Notes: generated by a model not told the origin, from the letters alone. Counted from the stretch's first letter, positions 22,314-33,725 are shown. The stretch is DNA of 64,000 nucleotides from Pogostemon cablin (GCA_023678885.1 CM042997.1:27224064-27288063); one strand, 5' to 3'. Numbers and translations: made by a program.

Positions 22314-22412
22314 ATTCCTCCGTCCCATTCTAATAGTTATATTTTTTTGTATAGTTACCCTTTCTTTGTAAATTACAAAGGAAGCGTAACTATTAAAATA
22401 AGATAAATGGAG
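22314..22412. mobile_element. Short Stowaway-like MITE
   Basis: Left end TTCCTCCGTCCCATTC and right end AATGGAG face each other over about 100 bp, and the two halves are partly complementary (CTATTAAAAT / ATTCTAATAG). This suggests a short foldback member. Confidence 0.5.
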
Positions 22413-22467
22413 TATGTAATAGGAGGTGTAACACCAAAATTAAAGAAGAATCGAAGTTTGCAAGTGT

Positions 22468-23832
22468 CACTACAACATAACTTGCTTTATATAACACGTC
22501 AAAAAGTGTTATTTAATAGTAAAAATGTGTTATTGTAGATAATATGTAACATTTTTTATGGTGCAATGTTTGCCCGTGCTGCTTATTGTCTAAGACAATA
22601 CTATTTTGATCATTAATAACACTTTTAAAAAAATATTACAATAGATGAAAAACTTTATTTAACACTTTATAAATGTTACATGTGATATTCTTTTTATGTA
22701 ACACATTTTATAAGGAAAAAAAATACACTTAAAAAATTTGAACACTTGACCCCTTAATCAAAGTGAGTTACTTCTACCACCTTAACTATCTATAACTTTA
22801 ATTATATTTTGAGTTTTTATTATATTATACCTGATTTCAACAATTTTTATTTAATTTATTAAAATATAATTTTAAAACCATCTAATACATTTAAACTTAA
22901 GTTTTATTATACTAACTAATTTTAAAAAATATTGTATTATACATAATAATTTTATCATGAAATTTAATAATTTAAATAAATAAAAATAATCATATTATAT
23001 ATAATTAAAATATATTTTTATTATAAATAAATTTATATGTATTTAAATTATTTAAAATGAATAAAAAATATATTTTTTCATGCATTATTAATATTTTTAT
23101 ATATCATGATAAATATTTTACATAATAAATATTTTTTATATGATCATTTTTTTTCAACTCGTATAATATATTGATTGTTTAATAGTGTGTTAGTTTTTTT
23201 TAATTATTTAAACTACATAAAATATTACATATTTTATTTATATAAAATGTTATGTATTTAAAATGTAATATGATAGTGTTAAATATTTCATAGTGTTACA
23301 TAAAAGGTGTAATATATTAAAAATGATACTACTAAAATGTTACATATAAAAAAGTGTAATTTGAAAAATGTTATATTTATAAAAGTATTATTTAAAAAGT
23401 ATTACTTTCATGAAAATGTTACTTATTGATGTTACATATAAAATAAGTATTACATATTATTAAAATTTAAATAGTATTACAATTACGTATATATTGTTAC
23501 TACAAAGTGTAATACTCCCTCCGTCCCACGTATTTTTACCCACTTTCCATTTTGGGGTGTCCCACGTATTTTTACCCATTCCATTTTTGGAAAAAATACA
23601 TAATAGTATTTTATTACATACTTTTTACAATCCCAACAACTTTAATTACTTTTTTACACTTTATTCATCATTCCCAACAACTTTATTCACTTTTTCTTTT
23701 CAAATTACTAATTTATCCCTACTTTCTCTTACATTATATATTAAAAAAATAAAACGTCTTAATCTCCGTGCCCGTACAAACGGGTAAAAATACCCGGGAC
23801 GGAGGGAGTATAATTTCATTTATGTTGGAGTG
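22468..23832. mobile_element. CACTA-type non-autonomous element with nested Stowaway
   Basis: Left end CACTACAACATAAC and reversed right end CACTCCAACATAAA match, and the 3-bp duplication TGT flanks them (22465-22467, 23833-23835). The interior is AT-rich and full of GTGTTA/GTAACA words in both orientations. A Stowaway MITE is inserted close to the right end. No transposase frame is visible. Confidence 0.82.
23515..23808 (+). mobile_element. Stowaway MITE family 1, copy a (294 bp)
   Basis: Perfect family ends CTCCCTCCGTCCC...GGGACGGAGGGAG with a TA on each side. It begins with a duplicated word, CCACGTATTTTTACCCA. Copies at 29893-30183 and 59615-59906 are almost identical over the whole length. 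Confidence 0.93.
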
Positions 23833-23835
23833 TGT

Positions 23836-24902
23836 AATGTACGTGTGGTATACACAGCTGCTACTAGGGTCCCCAACCGCACTTCACTTATTAATGCGAC
23901 TATCATGTACGATGTTCTATTATTGGTTAATTTTTGGAAATAGAAATAATTATAAATTTTAAAAATGGAATAAATGTTTAAAAATAATAAAATGGGTAAA
24001 TAAGTAGGGGCCACAAGAAGGACAAGAAGAGCCGTCTAAATTTAACATACCACTATTTTCTTTTCCGGAAAAGCCTGTCTACCTCCTTTTCTCTCCTTCT
24101 CTCGGGAAGGGTCACAATTGGATTTTCCATCATATTATTTTATTAAATTAATTTCAGATTTAGTAACAATTTTTGCAAACTAAAGGAAACACACGTGTAA
24201 ATGATTATGAAAATGAAATTCATGAGATTTTTTCACTTATATAAGTTCATTTTCATAACATTTAATTTTATGACTAGGATTTTTTTTATGGAAAAGTCCA
24301 TGTATTATTAAATAAAATATACATGAGAGTTACCAGTCACAATATAACATAAAAAAACTACATTATATTCAACATTCATAAATTTAAAATTTCTCTTCTA
24401 AGTTCAACCCAATATTATTACAAAATAAAATTAAGACAATATTTTCTATTCCATACTACACACAATCAAACACGATGAATACATTTTTTAAAAATCCAGC
24501 TACAATTATGGGCTTAAAATCCAACACTTTTTCTACATTCATTTCTATAACATAATAACGTTTCTACTTTTCCAAAATAATTATACCACAAATTAATTCC
24601 AAGTGCAAACTATGATTTTTTATTTTTTATTTGTTTTCTCCCTCTAATAAGACTAGGATATTTTCATAACATTTAATTTCATGACTAGGATGTTACATAT
24701 AATTAGTTTCTTCTTCCCTGGACGTGTACTGAAATTGAGATTAAATTGAATACATTTTTATGACAAATTAAAATGGGAAAATGCATGTGAATTTGTTACA
24801 GAGAGTGTCTATCTATATTTGAAATACATATTTATGTTAATTTGTTAAAAAGAAATTTTATTAATATTTTATTTATTATGTAATAAATGGAGAACTAAAA
24901 TA
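23836..24902. other. AT-rich intergenic DNA
   Basis: No gene is visible. A 31-bp near-identical direct repeat (core CATAACATTTAATTT and CATGACTAGGAT) occurs at about 24253-24283 and 24660-24690. Confidence 0.5.
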
Positions 24903-25127
24903 CTCCCGTCCGTCCAAAAGAGGATATTTTACTTTTGTGCACGTTGATTAAGGAGTGTTATTATTTAATGGGTAGTAGATAGTTGTATTAGGGGGGAGTG
25001 TGGGCTACATATTTTAATTGTATTAGTGGGTGTGTTGGGTCTCATATATGTAAAAAATGAAATGACCCTCTCTGAAACAGGAGACCAAAATGAAAAAAAG
25101 ACCCTCCTTCGAGTGGGGCGGATAGAG
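24903..25127. mobile_element. Stowaway-like MITE
   Basis: Ends CTCCCGTCCGTCC and GGGGCGGATAGAG, TA on both sides, interior with GATTAAGGAGT. Confidence 0.7.
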
Positions 25128-25160
25128 TATTCTAGAGTCAAATAAATTGGTAGTAAAATA

Positions 25161-25415
25161 CTCCCTCCGTTCCGTCACAAGGTATACGTTTACTTTTTGC
25201 ACTGAGATTAAGGAGTATAATATTTTAATGTGTAGTGAAGTGAGAGAAATAATATTTTAATGTGTAGTGGGTATTTGTATTAGTGTAGTGTGTGGGGGCC
25301 ATATGGATACAATAATGATTTTGTGTGTGTCGCATCAATCAAAAAAGGAAATATATACTTTGTTTCGGAACGATCAAAATGGAAAAATGTATACCTAGTT
25401 GTGGGATGGAGGGAG
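25161..25415. mobile_element. Stowaway-like MITE
   Basis: Ends CTCCCTCCGTTCCG and GGGATGGAGGGAG, TA on both sides. It lies about 470 bp upstream of the glutaredoxin start. Confidence 0.8.
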
Positions 25416-25438
25416 TAATAATCTCCTATTATATATTA

Positions 25439-25666
25439 CTCCTTCCGTCCGCTTCAAAAAGTTCAATTTTTTTTATTTTGGGCGTCCGCCCCTATGAGTC
25501 TCATTTTTCTTTTTATACATATGGAGCCCACACACACTCACTAACATAATTAAAATATGGGTTCTATACACCCGCTAACACAATTATCCATCATACATTA
25601 AATAAATACTTTTTAATTTACGTACAAAAAGTAAATCTAAACTTTAGAGCGGAGGTAGGGAGGGAG
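25439..25666. mobile_element. Stowaway-like MITE
   Basis: Ends CTCCTTCCGTCCGC and GGTAGGGAGGGAG, TA on both sides. It lies about 165 bp upstream of the glutaredoxin TATA box, so it is part of the proximal promoter region. Confidence 0.78.
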
Positions 25667-25831
25667 TATTATAATTTGTTAATAATTTTTTTTTAAAGAT
25701 AAAACATAAAAATGACAAGACAATTTTCGTTTATTGTTGAATTGTTAGAATCATACCATTTCCCATGTTGTCTTGAAGTCAAAAAAGTACGTCATGATCT
25801 GATAAACACACACATACACACAGTGTGTATC

Positions 25832-25839
25832 TATAAATA
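25832..25839 (+). promoter_or_regulatory. TATA box of the glutaredoxin gene
   Basis: TATAAATA lies 54 bp before the start codon. This leaves room for a short, C-rich 5' leader (CTCCCTCCCCTCC). Confidence 0.7.
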
Positions 25840-25885
25840 GCTTCTCCAGTAACACAGTCCCTCCCTCCCCTCCACTCACAATAGC

Positions 25886-26254
25886 ATGCATTTCCACTCG
25901 CACAGCCACCCCCCAAAACGCAGCTTGGCGACGGACCCACTCGAGCGCATCGAGCGGATGGCGGCGGCGAGCGCGGTGGTCATCTTCAGCGTCAGCACCT
26001 GCTGCATGTGCCACGCCGTCAAGCGCCTCTTCTGCAGCCTCGGCGTCAGCCCCACCGCCCACGAGATCGACCAGGACCCCCGCGGCCAAGACCTCGAGCG
26101 TGCCCTCAAGCGCCTCCTCGGCTCCGCCCCCTCCGCCGTCCCTGTCGTCTTCATCGGCGGCAAGCTCGTCGGCGCAATGGACAGCGTCATGGCGGCGCAC
26201 ATTGACGGCTCGCTCGTCCCGCTGCTAAAAGACGCCGGCGCGCTGTGGCTTTAA
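25886..26254 (+). CDS. CC-type glutaredoxin (ROXY family)
   Basis: The intronless gene encodes 122 residues, the usual size for plant CC-type (class III) glutaredoxins. The active site is CCMC at residues 39-42, within VVIFSVSTCCMCHAVK. The glutathione-binding cis-Pro segment is VPVVFIGGKLVGA, and the protein ends in ALWL, the C-terminal motif that in this family binds TGA bZIP factors. Members act as redox-linked co-regulators in the nucleus and cytosol in flower development, defence and nitrogen or stress signalling; which role applies here cannot be read from sequence. The His-rich N-terminus (HFHSHSHPP) precedes the conserved LERIERMAAASAVVIF. Met25 is an alternative start but would remove conserved residues. 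The coding region is very GC-rich (third positions nearly all G or C) in AT-rich DNA. No monocot/dicot assignment should rest on that alone. A TATA box sits 54 bp upstream and MITEs crowd the promoter. The paralogue number is not assigned. Confidence 0.96.
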   Translation: MHFHSHSHPPKRSLATDPLERIERMAAASAVVIFSVSTCCMCHAVKRLFCSLGVSPTAHEIDQDPRGQDLERALKRLLGSAPSAVPVVFIGGKLVGAMDSVMAAHIDGSLVPLLKDAGALWL

Positions 26255-26637
26255 TCCGACGTCGTTTAGAGCAAGGGTGAATATGGGTTGTAATTTCTTA
26301 ATATACCATATGTAAATTTGATCATTTATGATCGTCGTGTACTGCTTATGGAGTAATTAATTAATAATATAATATTCTATTAGTTGTAACTAAATTTTTA
26401 TTTTAATTTATTGGATTTGCGAAATTTTTGAGGTGCCAGAATTAAATTAATGCACATTAAGTGACGTTGAAAATAGAAGTAGAAGATGAACCAGTATGAT
26501 CCCTTCATTTTTAAAATAGAAATGGTAAACGTAAGTTTAATTAGATATTTCTGAGGTTAAAACAAGAATTGTAAAGATGGTATAATATGAGTATTATAAT
26601 GATTTACTAATTAAATTAATTTACATTCTCATTATTA
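26255..26637. other. 3' flank of glutaredoxin gene
   Basis: AT-rich and probably includes the 3' UTR. AATAATATAATA words near 26360 could serve polyadenylation, but no single signal stands out. Confidence 0.4.
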
Positions 26638-27034
26638 CACTAAAAAAAATTAAGTATTTTTTAGCAACCGAATTTATCAACGGAATTCAATCCGTTGATA
26701 ATTATCAATGAATTAGCAACAAATATGACATTTTTGTTTTAGCAACGGAATATCAACAGATTTATTCTTATTTTAGCAATGGAATTCAATCCGCTGCTAA
26801 TTACCAATGGATTAGCAAGGGAATCATTATATAAATTACCAACGGAACTATTAGCAACGGATTACTAACATAATTATTTACCAACGGAATTGATTTTTTG
26901 TTGCTAAAAATTTACCACTACCACTTTATCAACGGATTCTGTTGCTAATTCGTTGGTAAGCCAATTTAACAACGGAATTAAAGCTTTTACCAACGGAATA
27001 TTCCGTTGCTAAAAAATAATTTTTTTTGGTAGTG
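26638..27034. mobile_element. CACTA-type MITE with CAACGGA repeats (397 bp)
   Basis: The left end is CACTAAAAAAAATTAAG and the reversed right end CACTACCAAAAAAAATTA. Both are followed inwards by TTTTTTAGCAAC. The 3-bp duplication TTA flanks it (26635-26637, 27035-27037). The interior carries many copies of CAACGGA/TCCGTTG in both orientations. Confidence 0.85.
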
Positions 27035-27136
27035 TTAGATATGATCATATTATGTAATTCTATATGTATTTTATTCACCATATTCATGACAACATGTTAT
27101 AAAAAAAATATTAGAATTGGTTATGTAGGTGTGACC

Positions 27137-27445
27137 ATTCCACTTTTAGTTTTTTTTTTTTTCATTTGTAATTCTCAATTTTGATTCTTTTTACTCCACT
27201 TTTAATCTTTTTTGTTCAAATTTGGTCATTTTAAAAAATTTTGTTATTTTTTTGTCCAAATTTAGTCCTTTATATTAAAAAATGTCGAAAATTGGTCCGA
27301 TAGTGTATAAATTTTGGACAAAAAGTGGACAACAAATAACCAAATTTTGAAAAAATGACCAAAATTAAACCAAAAGGAATAAAATTGGACAAAAAATTAT
27401 CAAAATTGAGGATTACAGAAAAAAAAATTTTAAGTTGGAATCCAT
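27137..27445. mobile_element. Foldback MITE
   Basis: The left arm (ATTCCACTTTTAGTTTT, then TCTCAATTTTGAT) is complementary to the right arm (ATCAAAATTGAGGA, then AAGTTGGAAT). The whole 310 bp can fold into one hairpin. The target duplication could not be fixed. Confidence 0.6.
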
Positions 27446-28198
27446 CATACTTATCGGACTAATTTTGATATTTACCCAACATATTAATACTACTCCTATC
27501 TTAAAGTGAAAATTAATCTGAATTTTAAACCAGAAAAATAATTAATTTTTTTGTAATGAATTAATAATAAAAAAAGTTTCAAGTACTCTTAAACAAAATA
27601 AAATGATAATGATAATATTAACTCGGATGAATGAATGCAAAGGTGGTCTCAAATATTAATTATATAGAGTGGGATATATCAGTGTATGCATGTTAACAAA
27701 AAATGGTCACAGTGGTCACGAGATCAATGATTATGTTGTACAAAATGTTTCCTAATACATTCTTTTAGAATTTTCCATAATATTTTGGTGTAATATTTTT
27801 TTATTGTATAATTGAATGGAAGACATGTAAGATAAAAATAAAATTATACTTAAAAAAAACTTTACACAAATAGTGGATTTCATTCTCTAATCACTTGTCA
27901 ATAATCTAATTAGTATCAGATGAAATATTACACGAAAATAAGATAGAGAATTCCATGCCAATACTACGAATGAAGATAGACTAATTTCAAAAAGATGTTT
28001 TATAATAACAAACTTTTTTTTTCCTTCAAAAGTCTGGTATAAATGTTTGTCTTTGTATTGATGCTTCTATCTGTAGGGTCGAAGTTGGCAATGATCGAAT
28101 TTTCATTACTAATACTCTTTTCATAGTTACTGTATAGAGTTATGGAGTTTAAGAAAATATATTTTTATTAATTTTATTAACTTTTGAAAGATAATGTA
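27446..28198. other. AT-rich intergenic DNA
   Basis: Nothing recognisable. Confidence 0.4.
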
Positions 28199-28413
28199 CT
28201 CCCTCCGTCCGGATTTAAGAGTGTCATTTGCTTTTCGACACGGAGATTAAGGAGTATTGTTATTTAATTTGTAGTGAGTAGTTGTATTAGTGGAGGTGTG
28301 GGTCCATTTTTTAGTTGTATTAGTGGGTGTGTGTGGATAAAAAATGAAATGAGACCCTTGAGAACGGACGCCCAAAATGGAAAAATGATACTCTTGAAAA
28401 CGGACGGAGGAAG
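28199..28413. mobile_element. Stowaway-like MITE
   Basis: Ends CTCCCTCCGTCCGG and CGGACGGAGGAAG, TA on both sides. Confidence 0.8.
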
Positions 28414-28447
28414 TATTATTTTTAGATAATAAACAAATTATGAAGTA

Positions 28448-28637
28448 CTCCCTCCGTCCACTGTCAATCTATCTATTTTACCATTTTGGGTTGTCCATCC
28501 TTAATCTATCCATTTCTCTTTTTTGACTATAGGACCCACACCCTCCACTAATACAACTACTTACTACACATAAAATAATAATATTTCTTAATCCATGTGC
28601 AAAAAGTAAATTGATACATCGAGGATGGACGGGGGAA
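28448..28637. mobile_element. Stowaway-like MITE
   Basis: Ends CTCCCTCCGTCCAC and GGATGGACGGGGGAA, TA on both sides. Interior words match 58409-58627. Confidence 0.78.
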
Positions 28638-29192
28638 TATGTTATTTGTGTTAAGTGAAAGTGATAAATTTGTAATTAATTTTTCATTTAAGAGGTGAAT
28701 ATTGCAGATACAATATTTCATATTTTGAGTGATGAAATTTAACATAAGATTAATAAAATGAAAAATGTTAAATTTTACGTAATACGAGAAAGTATAAATC
28801 AGTATGGCGTACTTCAGCAATAGAGACACCGGCAAAGGAAGAATTTCAACCTCCACACAACAGTTGTTACTCGTTGTAAGTCTTTCCACCATTCTTTTAA
28901 TGACTTAATCACTTGAGATATTCCCAACAAAATTTGTAATTTAGTTAATAATACTATCATCTATATTGATTTAGACGTCCCAACATTTAATTTGATTATG
29001 ATGGATCACCCTGTCATAGGTTTAATTAATATTAATGTACTACAAATAGAAAATCCAGGTTTATAACCTTATGCCATATACATATACATATACTCCCTTA
29101 ATACTCTAATTAAATATTAATTTGGGATGTAGAAAATAATTCTCTAATTTCAATTTTGAAAAGAAAAAAAGCTATATCATCTCAATTTTGTA
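28638..29192. other. AT-rich intergenic DNA
   Basis: No gene seen. A 111-codon minus-strand frame (28557-28892) overlaps a MITE end and has no recognisable domain. Confidence 0.4.
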
Positions 29193-29892
29193 CTTTCTCC
29201 GACCAGTACAAGGTATCTATTTTATTATTTTGGGCATTCACTTCAAAAATATCCATATTTTCTATTTAGTAAAAAGGTACACCGCATGGCTCATCACTTC
29301 CCTCTAATACAACAAGGGGTGTTAAACTAGTCGAGCGAGCTCGAGTATCGAGCTCGAGTACCCCATACTCGAGCTCGGCTCGAGTACTTATCGAGCCGAG
29401 CTCGAGCTCGGCTCGTTATGGTAACGAGCTTATATACGAGCTCGGCTCGGCTCGAAAAATACTCGAGCGAGCTCGAGCTCGGCTCGTTAAGCAAAAGTGT
29501 TGAATTTTCGAGCCGAGTCGAGCCGAGTCGAGTCGAGTCCAGTCCAATATTAATTAATATATTATATATTTTTTATTATATTTAAAATATTTATATTATT
29601 ATAATTATATAATAATAATAATTAATAATATTATTAATTATTATTTTCGAGCCTTAACGAGTCGAGCCGAGATTGGCTCGTTAACTGAACGAGTATATGA
29701 ATGAGCTCGAAATCGAGCTCGAATAGAAAATGAGTCGAGCCGAGTTCGAGCTTTTCGAGCCGAGTCGAGCCGAGCCGAGCCGACGAGCTACTCGTTCGAT
29801 ATAACAGCTCTAAATACAACTACTCACTACACATATAATAATAATACTCTTAATCTACACGTAAAAAACACGATTTCCTTGTAACCAAAGTA
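29193..29892. mobile_element. Older Stowaway-like MITE split by a hAT element
   Basis: The left part begins CTTTCTCCGACCAG and carries family words (CCTCTAATACAAC). After the hAT insertion, the family words TACTCACTACACATA and CTTAATCTACACGTAAAAA resume at 29821. The right terminus is lost against the next MITE. Confidence 0.6.
29314..29812. mobile_element. hAT-like element filled with GAGCTCG palindromes (499 bp)
   Basis: The flanks AATACAAC at 29306-29313 and 29813-29820 form a perfect 8-bp duplication. The ends AAGGGGTGTTA and, reversed, TAGAGCTGTTA are imperfect inverted repeats. The interior is almost entirely GAGCTCG, CGAGCCGAG and CTCGGCTCG words in two blocks (29330-29535 and 29645-29800) around an AT-rich centre. 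Confidence 0.82.
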
Positions 29893-30183
29893 CTCCCTCC
29901 GTCCCACGTATTTTTACCCACTTTCCATTTTGGGGTGTCCCACGTATTTTTACCCATTCCATTCTTGGCAAAAATACATAATATTTTATTACCTACTTTT
30001 TACAATCCCAACAACTTTAATTACTTTTTTACACTTTATTCATCATTCCCAATAACTTTATTCACTTTTTCTTTTTAAATTACTAATTTATCTCTACTTT
30101 CTCTTACATTATATATTAAAAAAATAAAACGTCTTAATCTCCGTGCCCGTACAAACGGGTAAAAATACCCGGGACGGAGGGAG
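29893..30183 (+). mobile_element. Stowaway MITE family 1, copy b (291 bp)
   Basis: Near-identical to 23515-23808, including both ends and the repeated CCACGTATTTTTACCCA word. TA on both sides. Confidence 0.93.
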
Positions 30184-30484
30184 TATTATTTTTCGAGTTG
30201 ATGATTAAAATTAATCAAATATGGATATATAATTAAGAGTCAAAGACTAGGCTTGAATAATAAAATTATGAATATATTCATATTATCAATTTGCTATTGA
30301 TCGGTGAAGTTGTGTTTTTTAGTTGATTAATTAATATTTAATCATGATAACTATATGTAAATATAAAATAAAATTTTAGTTTCAGTATAAAATAAAATCA
30401 AATATATAGCTTTCCATATGAAAATAGAAATCTTATTTTATTTATAATAAACAACCCAAAAAAAATAATAATAATAAAATTAAG

Positions 30485-30723
30485 GAATTTTATCAATACA
30501 GGTCAAAATGGGTAATCTATCAATTCGGGGCTTGGATTATGTATACTATCGATTAGGGGCCTTAATTATGTAAAACTATCAATTCAGGGCCTGAACTTAG
30601 ACCCTAAATTGATAAAATAGGTGATAATATTTGACAAATTCAGGCCTTGGATTGATAGTTTTACATATTTCAGGCCCCTAATTGATAGCTTACTCATAAT
30701 TCGGGCCTTGAATTGATAAAAGC
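30485..30723. mobile_element. TIR element with TTTTATCAAT ends, copy a
   Basis: Left end GAATTTTATCAATACAGG and reversed right end GGCTTTTATCAATTCAAGG match. The interior repeats TATCAATTCGGGGC and ATTGATAG words in both orientations. A second copy lies at 37651-37923. Confidence 0.55.
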
Positions 30724-31014
30724 CTAAAATGAAATTAAAAAATAAAAATAAAAATAATAATAATAATAAAGCTATGCCATCTCAAGCCTCTTGGATCCAT
30801 TGAGATTAATAAATCTTAAATATATTAGTTGAAAGGATTTTTAATATGTCTTCAAATTCATCATAGAAATAAAAATTGAAAAATGATGGGTTAAATTGAG
30901 GTTAATTTGAATTAAAATTAATATAATTATTTTTAATTTATATAATTTGATTTAAGTATTTTGAAGCATCACATCTCTATATCTATCTTAAACCAATAAT
31001 TGAGGTAATTATTA

Positions 31015-31236
31015 CCCCATCTGTCCGCTCAAAGAGTCTCATTTTTCTATTTTAGACGTTCGCTCTTATTCCCAAGAGTCTCATTTATCTTTTTACATAT
31101 ATGGGACCCCCACTCCCTCTAATACAATTAAAATATGAGACACACACCTACTAATACAATTATATACTACATATTAAATAATAATATTAATCCATGTGTA
31201 AAAAGTAAATGGATCTCTCTGGACATAAGGGAGGGG
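31015..31236. mobile_element. Stowaway-like MITE, degenerate right end
   Basis: Left end CCCCATCTGTCCGC; the right end reads GGACATAAGGGAGGGG. Family interior words are present (AATACAATTAAAATATG). Confidence 0.6.
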
Positions 31237-33111
31237 TTTTTTTCTTTTTAATATCTTGTGTCGTCTTTAAATCTAGCTATTCTCATGGAAAGAATGTGGA
31301 GTTTGAATTTTAATTTAATAAGTTAGATATTTTGTGTATATAAGTACATTTATAAAGTTTTATTTAATAGTGTATGGGATATATTCCTTAATAATTGTAT
31401 AGTTTTTTTTTACATTCAGTTTTTTATGAAAAAATTAACAGAAAATTTGCTAACAAAATTTATATATTTTTATTTATTTGTACATATATTTTTATTCATA
31501 AATGTACATTCTTCTTAAAATGGGTTCGCGATACATCTAAATGCACATAATAATTTTCCGAATTTAATTAATATAGTTTATAAATATTTTGAAATATCAC
31601 GTATTATCAATCAGTCTTGTCTATCGATAACCATTAATTGAGAATTTTTTTTCCTATGTGTCGTATCCTGAATTCATCATCACAAAGAAAAATTGAAGTG
31701 TCAATTTGGATTAATTTGAATTTATTTAATTATTTATAATTGGATTAATGTGAATTTATTTAATTATTTATAATTTATATAATTTAATTTAATTTAAATA
31801 TTTTGAAATATCAAATCTTTCAAAGATAGAAGCTCCACATATGATCCACCATTCATTACTAATACAACTACCCACCCTATATAAAATAATAATACTCCTT
31901 AATTCATGCACAAAAAGTAAAAAATTATCTTTAGTTGGGACGGAGGAAGTAGTATTTATTTAATTAACATTAATTTAAGTTAATATAATCGGATAAGTTT
32001 TCAAATTTGGATAATTTTTTATCAAGTATACTTTTTATAATTTAAAACCGGTGTTTATTTACTTATTCAGCATAATTGTGATTGGTTACGTATGAGCTAA
32101 AGAACATTTTTTAAAAAATTATTTTTCTATCTTGTATACGTATATTTTTTTACTAGTGTAATAATTACAACTTTTTTTTAAAGGCAGTGAAAGAATAATG
32201 ATAAAGACTTCTGGAAAATCTCATGAGACGGATAAAAAATTATAAGTACTTTTATAATGAAAAGTAATACTCAATTAACTAAAAGTGATAATGTTATTTC
32301 ATTGAAAATTTAGTATAAATAAAAAGTTAATATTTAATAGTAAAAGTGATATTATTTTATAACAAAAAGTAATAACTAATTTAAAAGTGTAAAATTATTT
32401 CACGGACGACCGTTTCACAGAAGACTTGCCCAGAATAATTATACGTTGAAGCTAACATTGTATACTAAGGATAAATTCTAATTTAAAATACAACAATTAT
32501 AAATATGAAATTATAATCATATTTTTTAAATTATAAAAAATGAATATCACAAAATAAATTTTAAATATCACATGAATTATAAAATTCATGTGACAAGTTT
32601 ACAGAAAAAATATCAGATGAATTATAAAATTCCATAAATAAAGATACAAAATAAATAATTTAAATTCATTTACTATTGGCAAAAACTTGTGTGCACCCTG
32701 CGCTCATACTCTTTAGTATTAAATTGTATAAGAAACCACCTCTTTACTATTTTTTTAGAGCTTATGTGAGAGACAGACTTGTGTGAGACTGTTTGTAAGA
32801 GTTTATGTGAGAGAGTCTGACACGGATAAAAAGTGATAACTTTTATAATATAATGCAATAGTCAATTAATAAGAAATGATAATGATATTTCAGCAACAAT
32901 TTATATTATAAATGAACATTTTAAAGTGTAAAATAATCTCAAGATTTATATTTTTTTTTAATGTTCTCCCAAATATTCTATGTAGATATATGTTGTCAAT
33001 TTTATACTAAAAATTATTGTACGAAAAAGTTCATTTTTTTTTATAAATTGAATTATTAGACATCTCTAAGAGCTAATGCATGTAAAGTGAAAAATATTCA
33101 CATTTTACTTT
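31237..33111. other. AT-rich intergenic DNA with MITE remnants
   Basis: No gene. A MITE tail (GGGACGGAGGAAG) ends near 31950. About 32205-32435 and 32735-32945 share GAGACGG or GACACGGATAAAAA, AAGTGATAA and CAATTAA words with each other and with 62770-62930, suggesting another degenerate MITE family. A lone GGCAAAAACTTGTGTGC end near 32678 belongs to the family at 33112-33386. Confidence 0.45.
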
Positions 33112-33386
33112 GAGTGAGGCTTACGGTCGCCCGGGCGCACGCCGTGCGCCTTTATAATTTAGTATTGTGAATAAGGTATATTATTTTGTTTTAAATGGTA
33201 TACACTTTAATTAATAAGTGTAGATCATTTTGTTCTAAAGGGTATACACTTTTCATTATATTTTTTATTTTTCTTCAGAAAATAAAGGGTACACATCTTT
33301 ATACTAAAGGGTATACAATTTAACACAAAATTCTAAAGGCACACGGAGTGTGCTTCCGTGCGCCCGGGCGCACACAAGTTTTTGCC
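33112..33386. mobile_element. Mutator-like MITE family GGCAAAA, copy a (275 bp)
   Basis: Ends GAGTGAGGCTTACGG and, reversed, GGCAAAAACTTGTG. Both lead to CGCCCGGGCGCAC. A perfect 9-bp duplication TTTTACTTT flanks it (33103-33111, 33387-33395). Longer than its relatives at 36967 and 38132. Confidence 0.87.
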
Positions 33387-33725
33387 TTTTACTTTTTAAA
33401 ATTAAAATTACTTTTTTATTTTAAGAAAATATTTTCAAATATTGAAAGTCTGTTGGAAATACTTGTGAACCCTTCTTCATTATATTGTGAACTTTTTAAG
33501 AACAAAATTTAGTCCTAAAAAGAGGAAAAGTTTAACATAAAAAAGTGATCCGAAATCGAAAACCAGTTTTAAAAAGAATATTTGGATGAAATGTCGATTC
33601 AAATCCTACGTCAAATTATTGAATAAGAATTAATGCTTCCTAGCTTGTTCGGTATGACGGACTATATATTTACCTATGCCTCTTTAATCTTTATTATGAA
33701 AGCCTTGATTCAAAATTACGATGCA

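Noticed and set aside
23494..23787. 97-codon frame and its counterpart at 59672-59869
   Set aside because: Both read through the same Stowaway MITE; identity reflects the MITE, not a protein.
25751..26202. Minus-strand frames opposite the glutaredoxin gene
   Set aside because: They are shadows of a GC-rich coding region; the plus strand has the CCMC site and the family's C-terminus.
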